Of a stretch of DNA of 5,900 nucleotides, positions 1 to 5,197 are shown one piece after another. The notes under the pieces were generated by a model, which searched no databases, was not told where the DNA came from, and saw nothing but the letters and a program-made list of their open reading frames with translations. A program made the translations under genes and the position numbers. Source of the stretch: an uncultured Gemmatimonadaceae bacterium (lineage in GTDB: Bacteria; Gemmatimonadota; Gemmatimonadetes; Gemmatimonadales; Gemmatimonadaceae); contig CATPBD010000176.1 in NCBI GenBank assembly GCA_955652265.1, forward strand, positions 1 to 5,900, read 5' to 3'. Every line of letters starts with the position of its first letter. Within the stretch, counting starts at the first letter, position 1.

Positions 1-70
1 CATAATCCCTGATGGCCTCACCAAGCGCCGGATTACGCGTCTTGCCCACGACTGCGACGACCAGTCGCAT
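1..70 (-). CDS. rlmH: RlmH, 23S rRNA pseudouridine-1915 N3-methyltransferase (5' end only, 23 codons)
   Basis: This is a partial gene: only the N-terminal 23 residues lie in the window and the rest runs off the low-coordinate edge. The peptide begins MRLVVAVVGKTRNPALGEAI and ends IRDY. That matches the first strand and helix of the SPOUT-family methyltransferase RlmH (formerly YbeA), whose N-terminus typically reads MKI-x-VAVGK followed by a helix ending in an EY or DY pair. In that family the enzyme uses S-adenosylmethionine to methylate pseudouridine 1915 in helix 69 of 23S rRNA on the assembled 70S ribosome. The ATG at 70-68 directly follows the TAG stop of the glutamate dehydrogenase gene with no spacer. 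I see no Shine-Dalgarno sequence, so translation probably depends on ribosomes finishing gdhA. A perfect palindrome covers this start codon. The short length limits certainty; a different small protein with a similar start cannot be excluded. Confidence 0.66.
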   Translation of the reverse strand, partial: MRLVVAVVGKTRNPALGEAIRDY

Positions 71-84
71 CTACGCGTAGATGC
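67..84. repeat. Perfect 18-base palindrome over the gdhA stop / rlmH start junction
   Basis: The sequence GCATCTACGCGTAGATGC equals its own reverse complement; the flanking bases (66 and 85) break the symmetry. In the minus-strand transcript it can fold as a 7-bp stem with a CGCG loop. The stem contains the last codons and TAG stop of gdhA and the ATG of rlmH. The hairpin could therefore hide the rlmH start until a ribosome ending gdhA opens it. There is no U-run after it, so it does not look like an intrinsic terminator. The palindrome is a direct observation; the coupling role is inference. Confidence 0.6.
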
Positions 85-1378
85 CGCGGAGCCTGTGAAC
101 GCTGGCCACTCTGCTGATCGCGAGCATGTACGAGGCGGTGCGCATGTTGACTCGCCGCTGGCGCGAGAGATCGAGCACATCCTCAAAGCTTCGCTTCATG
201 ATCGTCTCGAGGCGCTCGTTGACGAGATCTTCCGGCCAGAAATACCCGCCACGATCCTGCACCCATTCGAAGTACGAGACCGTGACCCCGCCGGCGTTGG
301 CAAGAATATCGGGGATGACGAAGATCCCGTTCTCATCGAGTACTGAGTCCGCAGCCGCAGTGGTCGGGCCGTTCGCGCCCTCGCAGATGATCCTCGCCTT
401 GATGTCTCTGGCGTTTTTCGTCGTGATCACGTTCTCGAGCGCGGCGGGAAGCAGCACATCGACATCCAGAGTGAGCAGATCCGCGCCCGAGATCTTGTCA
501 GCCTTGTCAAAGCCTTCGAGCGAACGGTGCTTCTTCGCGTATGCGATCGCGTCGTCGATGTCGATTCCCTTCGCATTGTGCAGCGATACGGAGCGATCAC
601 CGATCGCGACGATCTTGCAGCCCTCGCGCGCAAGCAGCTGCGCCGCCACCGAGCCGACGTTTCCGAACCCCTGGATAGAGACGGTCGTTCCCTTCACCGG
701 CATGCCAAGATGTTTGAGCGCTTCCTTGGTGACGATCATGCAGCCGCGGCCCGTCGCCTCGCGGCGTCCGAGCGATCCGCCGAGCTCGACGGGCTTGCCA
801 GTCACAACGGCGGTAACGGTGTGGCCAACGTGCATGGAGTAGGTGTCCATCACCCACGCCATCACTCGCTCGTTGGTGTTGACGTCCGGAGCCGGCACGT
901 CGGAGTCGGGGCCGAGCATGTTGATGATTCCCGACGTGTAGCGACGCGTCAGCTTCTCGAGCTCCGGCGCGCTCATGGCCTGTGGGTCGCACCTGACACC
1001 ACCTTTGGCGCCGCCGAATGGAATATTGACCACGGCGCACTTCCACGTCATCCACGCGGCAAGCGCTTTCACTTCCTCGAGCGTCACTTGCAAATCAAAC
1101 CTGATGCCGCCCTTGGCAGGACCACGAGAAGTGTTATACAAGACGCGATAACCCTCGTACACTTCAACTTCTCCGTTGTCCTTCATCACCGGTATCGAGA
1201 CGATGACCTGCTTCTCCGCTTGTCGCAAAACCTTGTACAAGCCTGGCTCCAGGTCGAGAAGCTCCGCGGCCTTGTCGAATCGCGACATCATGGCCTCGAA
1301 CGGATTCTCCTCGTCGAGAAAGCGGTCCTTGTCGGGGCGAACGAGCTTGTGAGCTGGAATTCGATAGTCAGTAGCCAT
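71..1378 (-). CDS. gdhA: Glutamate dehydrogenase (Glu/Leu/Phe/Val dehydrogenase family)
   Basis: This 435-residue cytoplasmic enzyme interconverts glutamate with 2-oxoglutarate and ammonium using NAD(P). It has the usual two-domain layout: an N-terminal dimerisation and substrate domain to about residue 190, then a Rossmann coenzyme domain. The active-site residues known from the Clostridium symbiosum enzyme are all present: Lys89 in PAKGGIR, Lys113 in TWKCAVV, the catalytic Lys125 in GGAKGG and Asp165 in PAPDVNT. Ser368 in VTVSYFEW matches the serine that, with Lys89, contacts the glutamate side-chain carboxylate, which favours glutamate over Leu, Phe or Val. The dinucleotide motif GFGNVG is at residues 237-242, with an acidic Asp261 near the end of the second strand, which leans towards NAD; cofactor choice remains uncertain. 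Length is typical of the hexameric class. The ATG at 1378 lies 29 bases after lpxK and lacks an obvious Shine-Dalgarno sequence. The gene ends in TAG directly against rlmH. Confidence 0.95.
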   Translation of the reverse strand: MATDYRIPAHKLVRPDKDRFLDEENPFEAMMSRFDKAAELLDLEPGLYKVLRQAEKQVIVSIPVMKDNGEVEVYEGYRVLYNTSRGPAKGGIRFDLQVTLEEVKALAAWMTWKCAVVNIPFGGAKGGVRCDPQAMSAPELEKLTRRYTSGIINMLGPDSDVPAPDVNTNERVMAWVMDTYSMHVGHTVTAVVTGKPVELGGSLGRREATGRGCMIVTKEALKHLGMPVKGTTVSIQGFGNVGSVAAQLLAREGCKIVAIGDRSVSLHNAKGIDIDDAIAYAKKHRSLEGFDKADKISGADLLTLDVDVLLPAALENVITTKNARDIKARIICEGANGPTTAAADSVLDENGIFVIPDILANAGGVTVSYFEWVQDRGGYFWPEDLVNERLETIMKRSFEDVLDLSRQRRVNMRTASYMLAISRVASVHRLRGIYA

Positions 1379-1407
1379 GATCTGAAGTTTTCTGCGTTTT
1401 GACGGGA
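1379..1407 (-). other. 29-base spacer between lpxK and gdhA, the only intergenic gap in the window
   Basis: This AT-richer stretch separates the lpxK stop (TGA at 1410-1408) from the gdhA ATG (1378-1376). I see no clear Shine-Dalgarno sequence, no hairpin followed by a T-run, and no well-spaced -35/-10 pair in it. A TCGACA hexamer lies just upstream inside lpxK, but no good -10 box follows at 16-18 bases. The simplest reading is that gdhA is co-transcribed with the lipid A genes, but a lineage-specific promoter inside the end of lpxK cannot be ruled out from sequence alone. Confidence 0.5.
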
Positions 1408-2442
1408 TCAGTTTGGGCTAGCGCTCGAGAGAAGACTGTCGAGCATCCGATCGATGTGGGGCTGCCCGTCCTCGATTTTCAAGCGCTGTGAAACATACCA
1501 TAATGACCCCGCTTCGGGAGGCCATACAGACTCGAGTTTCACCGCATCTTTGAGAGTGCAAACGACGAAATCCGAGCTGCTCGCTTGAGCGGCGAGATGC
1601 CGCGCTTCACGGCTCGTAAATGCGTGATGATCGGGGAAACTGTGCGGTCGCACGACGGCGCCAAGCTCAGTGAGCTGTCTGAAAAAAGATTCGGGCCGCG
1701 CGATTGCGGCGATTGCGGTCAGGTCGGCGCCTCTCACCGCGTGCAACGGAAGTGTTTGACCCGTCGCCGTGCTACGGAGATCTCCCGGAGCGAGATGCAC
1801 GACTGCGATCGGAACGCGGGGCGCGACGGCGGCCACTGCGCGGCGCGCGGCATCGACAGTTGATTTGTCCGCGATTTTCCGCGTGATGATGACGAGGTTG
1901 GCGCGTCGGGCGGACCGGAGCGGCTCGCGCCACGGACCGGCCGGAAGGAGCCGCGGGGAGTCGGACCATGAATCTGCATCAACGAGCAGGACGTCTGCGT
2001 CTCGAGCAGCGCGGCGGTGCTGAAATGCGTCGTCAAGGATGGCAACATTGACCCCCTGTGCGATCACCTCTCTGATTCCACGCACACGATCGGACGCCAC
2101 CACCACGGGAACCCCGGCGTTCAGTCGCTGGTGCACGATCGTTTCGTCGCCCCCGTAACCGCGAAGCACGATTCCCGGCCTGGCGCCCATCTCGGTCAGC
2201 CTGCGCGCAATCCACGCCGCAACGGGTGTCTTGCCCGTGCCCCCAACAGAAAGATTTCCAACGCTGACCACCGGGATGGAAAAATCTTCCGTCGGGATCA
2301 AGCCCGAGTCGTACAGCCATCCCCTCATCACTACGCCGCTGCGATAGGCAATCTCAACTGGGGAGAGCAGCAGGCGCAGCGTACGCGCCCCCTTTCCGCG
2401 GCCAGTCCAGACCGTCTCCGCGATTCGCCGCAGATCAGCCAC
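1408..2442 (-). CDS. lpxK: Tetraacyldisaccharide 4'-kinase LpxK
   Basis: LpxK uses ATP to phosphorylate the 4' position of tetraacyldisaccharide 1-phosphate, giving lipid IVA at the inner face of the cytoplasmic membrane. The 344-residue product is typical in length. Its N-terminus (about residues 20-50) is the hydrophobic amphipathic segment common to the family. The P-loop [13 protein letters not shown] is at residues 61-73 and the Walker B-like motif LDDAFQHRR at 136-144. RGYGGDE (94-100) and FPDHHAFT (269-276) hold the Asp and His residues thought to form the catalytic pair. Two details differ from the enterobacterial form: the linker between RGYG and GDE is nearly absent, and the late TEKDAVK motif reads TLKDAVK (297-303). 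The start is a GTG at 2442-2440 that overlaps the end of the acyltransferase gene by 8 bases. That start gives the normal N-terminus, and an ATG alternative further downstream would remove it. Confidence 0.95.
   Translation of the reverse strand: MADLRRIAETVWTGRGKGARTLRLLLSPVEIAYRSGVVMRGWLYDSGLIPTEDFSIPVVSVGNLSVGGTGKTPVAAWIARRLTEMGARPGIVLRGYGGDETIVHQRLNAGVPVVVASDRVRGIREVIAQGVNVAILDDAFQHRRAARDADVLLVDADSWSDSPRLLPAGPWREPLRSARRANLVIITRKIADKSTVDAARRAVAAVAPRVPIAVVHLAPGDLRSTATGQTLPLHAVRGADLTAIAAIARPESFFRQLTELGAVVRPHSFPDHHAFTSREARHLAAQASSSDFVVCTLKDAVKLESVWPPEAGSLWYVSQRLKIEDGQPHIDRMLDSLLSSASPN
1701..1718. repeat. In-frame 9-base tandem duplication inside lpxK
   Basis: The nonamer CGATTGCGG occurs twice back to back. 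On the coding strand it encodes the repeated Ala-Ile-Ala pattern within [14 protein letters not shown] (residues 241-254). In LpxK relatives this place usually carries a Gly-Ile-(Gly/Ala) motif before PxxFF. The repeat keeps the frame and probably has little effect; it may be a small slippage event or chance codon use. Confidence 0.5.
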
Positions 2443-3085
2443 CCGCTAGCCCGATTGCGTCGCTCATCAAACGCTCGAAGCGCGGAGCTTCCTCCGCCGC
2501 CGCGCGTGGATTGGTGGCAAGCACTTTGGTCGGCGGTCCGTATGCAACAGTTACTCGCGCAAACGGTTTAGGAATCATGAACCGGTCCCAGCTGCGCAGA
2601 CGCCAGGAGCGGCTCGCAGAAACAACGACGGGAAGGATGAACGAGTCAGACCTTTGTGCGGCGACGAGAGCACCCGGAGCGAATTTCTCGGCCGGTCCTC
2701 GCGGGCCGTCAGGCGTGATCGCTACCTCGCGACCGGACTCTAGCTCCCGCACCAGCGAGATCAAGGCCCGATCAGCGCCATGAGTCGTCGATCCGCGAAT
2801 GAGGCCATAGCCAAGCGACTCTGCCGCGCGCGCCACCAGTTCGCCGTCGCGATGCTCACTGATCAAGACGCTGATGCCTTCGTCACGATGATGCCAGAGC
2901 AGCGGCAAGAGGTGGCCGTGCCAAAGCGCGAAGATGAACGAACGCTCACTCGAGCGCAGCTGCCGCACAGCGTCTCCATTCAAGACGCGAAACCGCCACG
3001 TTCTCCCAAGCAGGTTCAGAAACCCTCTTCCCAAGAGGAGTGCGGCGCGCTCGCGCCAGGGGAGAGAGCCCCGCTGCCCAGTCAT
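2435..3085 (-). CDS. DUF374 (PF04028) lysophospholipid acyltransferase-like protein, likely lipid A secondary acyltransferase (LpxJ-like)
   Basis: This 216-residue protein has the full set of DUF374 landmarks: WHGHLLP at 55-61, ISEHRDGE at 75-82, GYGLIRGST at 92-100, ITPDGPRGP at 123-131 and SWDRFMIPKPF at 165-175. The family is related to glycerolipid acyltransferases but lacks a textbook HxxxxD motif; His56 in WHG is the best catalytic candidate. As I recall, DUF374 members named LpxJ in Helicobacter and Campylobacter add a secondary acyl chain to lipid A and replace LpxL/LpxM. Its place between lpxB and lpxK fits that role, but substrate and timing are inference. The ATG at 3085-3083 was chosen because it forms an ATGA overlap with the lpxB stop, has a GGGG stretch about 7 bases upstream, and gives the family's normal N-terminus. 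The same frame stays open upstream to 3493, but that part lies antiparallel to nothing new and simply shadows lpxB in another frame. A short hydrophobic segment near residues 15-28 may touch the membrane. Confidence 0.88.
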   Translation of the reverse strand: MTGQRGSLPWRERAALLLGRGFLNLLGRTWRFRVLNGDAVRQLRSSERSFIFALWHGHLLPLLWHHRDEGISVLISEHRDGELVARAAESLGYGLIRGSTTHGADRALISLVRELESGREVAITPDGPRGPAEKFAPGALVAAQRSDSFILPVVVSASRSWRLRSWDRFMIPKPFARVTVAYGPPTKVLATNPRAAAEEAPRFERLMSDAIGLAGG

Positions 3086-4203
3086 CTGAGTGCCCCGACG
3101 AGGTCGCTCGCCATTTGCGCCACGCGCTCGGCAGCTCCTGGCAAACCGAGCTTGGCACGGACCTCCGCCAGTCCGGCAAGTACGTCCTCGCGCTGCCGGC
3201 TTTCCGGCTCGAGCAGGCCTACCATTGCGCCTGCGATTCTCTTCGGCACGATATCGTCCTGAATGAATTCGCGCGCTACTTCGCGTCCTGCTACCACGTT
3301 CACCAAGCCGATATGGGGTACCTTCACCACGCGCTTGGCGAGGGCAAAGGATACGCGCCCCGTACGATACGCCACGACAAGGGGGCAGTCGGCGATCGCG
3401 GCCTCCAGTGTAGTCGTTCCGCTCTTGCAGAGCGCAGCGTCCGCAGCGCGCAAAACGCTCAGTGAAGCCGAGTGCACAAGTCGGAACGGGCATCGTTCCG
3501 AATCGAGAGCTACCGTCGGCGCGACACTCACTATTACCTGAAGCCCCGGCCGTCTGCGCTGGAGCTCCTTGGCTGTCGCCACGAAATCGTCGATGTGCCG
3601 GTCAATTTCCTGCTGCCTGCTGCCCGGGAATAACGCTAGCACCGGCAGGTTTTGCGCGAGCCCCAAGGCTTCTCGGGCCTCCAGCTTGGTCGGCATGTTC
3701 AACGCCCGATCCAGGAGTGGATGACCGACAAAAGTCGCATCGACTCCAAAGCCGCGCAGAAGTGGCTCTTCAAACGGGAGAATTACTGCGGCTTTCGAAA
3801 CCATTTGCGCCAATTTGGGAATTCGCCCCGCACCCCAGGCCCAAACTTGTGGCGTGACGTAATAGAGAACGGGCACCCCCGCGCGCTTCGCCGCAGCGGC
3901 GACTTTCATATTGAACCCTGGGTAGTCGATGAGCACGACCAGCGCGAAGTCGCCGCGCTCCATCATCCTTCGCAGACGGCGCAGAAGGAGGAAATGCCGA
4001 GGAACGTGCCTCAGCACCTCGAGGAAGCCCATCACGCCGAGCTGACTGTCACGGTGAATGAGCTCGACGCCCTGTTCCGCCAGTCGGGAGCCGCCCACCG
4101 CCGCGAGACCGAGCTCGGGCCTTAGACGCTGCAGCGCTGCCGCGACGCCCGCCGCATGAAGATCGCCCGATGCCTCCCCGACTACGAACAGAATCTTACG
4201 CAT
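3082..4203 (-). CDS. lpxB: Lipid-A-disaccharide synthase LpxB
   Basis: LpxB is a GT19 glycosyltransferase that joins lipid X to UDP-2,3-diacylglucosamine, giving the beta-1,6-linked tetraacyl disaccharide 1-phosphate and UDP at the membrane surface. The 373 residues compare well with the 382 of the Escherichia coli enzyme. Family motifs in order are GEASGDLHAAG (9-19), GVMGFLEVL (56-64), IDYPGFN (92-98, with Asp93 equivalent to the essential Asp98 of E. coli), YYVTPQVWAWG (114-124), PFEEP (143-147), FVGHPLLD (158-165), FPGSRQQEI (192-200), and the nucleotide-binding KSGTTTLE (260-267) followed by VNVVAGREV (301-309). The ATG at 4203-4201 overlaps the last codons of the dehydrogenase gene by 8 bases, and the stop overlaps the next gene as ATGA. 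A weak 5-bp inverted repeat includes its start codon. Nothing suggests loss of activity. Confidence 0.97.
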   Translation of the reverse strand: MRKILFVVGEASGDLHAAGVAAALQRLRPELGLAAVGGSRLAEQGVELIHRDSQLGVMGFLEVLRHVPRHFLLLRRLRRMMERGDFALVVLIDYPGFNMKVAAAAKRAGVPVLYYVTPQVWAWGAGRIPKLAQMVSKAAVILPFEEPLLRGFGVDATFVGHPLLDRALNMPTKLEAREALGLAQNLPVLALFPGSRQQEIDRHIDDFVATAKELQRRRPGLQVIVSVAPTVALDSERCPFRLVHSASLSVLRAADAALCKSGTTTLEAAIADCPLVVAYRTGRVSFALAKRVVKVPHIGLVNVVAGREVAREFIQDDIVPKRIAGAMVGLLEPESRQREDVLAGLAEVRAKLGLPGAAERVAQMASDLVGALR

Positions 4204-5197
4204 GATGATGCGCGCGTCCGACTAGTGAAGGGAGAGTCAGCTCTATCTCCTTCACAATCTCGAGCGCGACACCCAGCGCCAGCCTTCCCTCCTCTCCGGT
4301 AACCACCACCGGCCCGTCGCCCTTCAATGCAGCCACGAAGCTCTCGAGCTCGAGCTTGAGCGGCTCACCTGCTGGCGCTTCGAGCTTGATCCGATCCACG
4401 AACGCGGTGATGTCCGCAGGTGCGGAGCGCACCGAAAGAGGATCAATGTCCGATCGGAGGCGGAAAAATTCCCCCGTGCCGGACGCAAGGTCGAGCGAGA
4501 GATATCCGCTCTGCTGAAAGATTCGAATCTTGCGTTTTCTCTCGCGCGAGATCCGGCTCGAGGTAATGTTGGCCACGGCGCCGGAGATGAAGGTGACCCG
4601 CGCGTTCGCTATGTCGAGCATTGGCGTCAATACCGGCACTCCCACGGCGGAGATCTCCTTCGCGCCCGTTCCAACCAGTGTGAGCAGCAGGTCGATGTCG
4701 TGAATCATCAGATCCAGCACGACGGCCACGTCCGATCCTCTCGGACTGAATGGCGCCAATCGCTCGCTGTCGATGAATCGTGGCTTGTTCACGTAGGGCA
4801 GGGCGGCCCGAACTGCCTGATTGAAGCGCTCAATGTGTCCGATCTGAACCATCACACCTTGCTCTCGCGCCAGCGCCAGCAGCGCGTCAGCCTCCGCGAG
4901 CGTGGTCGTGATCGGCTTCTCGATGAAAACGTGCTTGCCGCGCTCGATCGCCGCGCTGGCGACGGCGAAATGAGCGGACGTCGGCACCACGACTATCACC
5001 GCATCGGAGGCGTCGAGCAGACTGTCGAGCGAGGGATGGGCCTTCACGGCGAGCTCCGTCTCGACTTCCAGCGCCCGTTCACGACGCGTCTCAACGAATC
5101 CGGTCAGTTGGACTCCGGAAAGATCGCGCAGAATTCTTATGTGGTGAAACCCGAGGCTGCCCGCGCCGACGACACCAACGCGTGGGGTATTTCTCAA
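4196..5197 (-). CDS. Gfo/Idh/MocA-family oxidoreductase, possible UDP-GlcNAc 3-dehydrogenase (GnnA-like)
   Basis: This 333-residue protein has an N-terminal Rossmann fold with GAGSLG (11-16) for NAD(P), then the family's EKP motif (93-95, with catalytic Lys94). GHIERFNQAV (120-129) and LDLMIHDIDL (161-170, with His166 as probable catalytic His) follow in the C-terminal substrate domain. In Acidithiobacillus ferrooxidans and Leptospira, GnnA of this family oxidises the 3-OH of UDP-GlcNAc, and the aminotransferase GnnB then makes UDP-GlcNAc3N for LpxA. The position between lpxA and lpxB and the GHxERFN signature fit GnnA, but no GnnB gene is in the window, so the substrate remains inferred. The start is a TTG at 5197-5195 overlapping the lpxA stop (TTGA). 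No other start in that frame precedes the Rossmann glycine motif in a sensible place. The C-terminus ends in His-His-His-Ala, part of the overlap with lpxB. Alternatives are another nucleotide-sugar dehydrogenase or a reductase role. Confidence 0.85.
   Translation of the reverse strand: MRNTPRVGVVGAGSLGFHHIRILRDLSGVQLTGFVETRRERALEVETELAVKAHPSLDSLLDASDAVIVVVPTSAHFAVASAAIERGKHVFIEKPITTTLAEADALLALAREQGVMVQIGHIERFNQAVRAALPYVNKPRFIDSERLAPFSPRGSDVAVVLDLMIHDIDLLLTLVGTGAKEISAVGVPVLTPMLDIANARVTFISGAVANITSSRISRERKRKIRIFQQSGYLSLDLASGTGEFFRLRSDIDPLSVRSAPADITAFVDRIKLEAPAGEPLKLELESFVAALKGDGPVVVTGEEGRLALGVALEIVKEIELTLPSLVGRAHHHA
4199..4212. repeat. Short inverted repeat over the lpxB start codon
   Basis: In the transcript the bases CGCAU and AUGCG flank a CAUC loop. 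The 3' arm contains the lpxB AUG, and the arms also encode the terminal His residues of the upstream protein. A 5-bp stem is weak and easily arises by chance. It is listed because it resembles, on a smaller scale, the start-codon palindrome at rlmH. Confidence 0.3.

Noticed and set aside
67..84. The palindrome as an intrinsic transcription terminator
   Set aside because: There is no U-rich tract after the stem, and the next gene starts inside it.
126..842. Long open frame on the plus strand opposite gdhA
   Set aside because: Its product is Ser/Arg/Pro-rich with no recognisable domain, and it lies wholly antisense to a gene with all its catalytic motifs intact. This is normal in high-GC DNA.
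527..1402. 291-codon open frame on the plus strand opposite gdhA
   Set aside because: The translation is His/Arg/Leu-rich without family motifs. It mirrors codons of the conserved glutamate dehydrogenase, so it is an antisense shadow.
1379..1440. Possible promoter for gdhA
   Set aside because: A TCGACA hexamer is present, but no -10 box is found at 16-18 bases from it. There is not enough evidence to call a promoter.
2017..2571. Plus-strand open frame across the lpxK/acyltransferase junction
   Set aside because: It has no domain signature, low-complexity composition and full overlap with two well-supported minus-strand genes.
3086..3493. Upstream in-frame extension of the DUF374 gene that would give a 352-residue protein
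   Set aside because: The extra 136 residues are Arg/Gly-rich, overlap lpxB in another frame and match nothing in the family. The ATG at 3085 gives the normal DUF374 N-terminus.
4330..4372. Repeated GAGCTC/CTCGAG-type hexamers
   Set aside because: These come from alternating Leu and Glu codons (KLELES) in the dehydrogenase and similar codon use elsewhere, not from an organised repeat.
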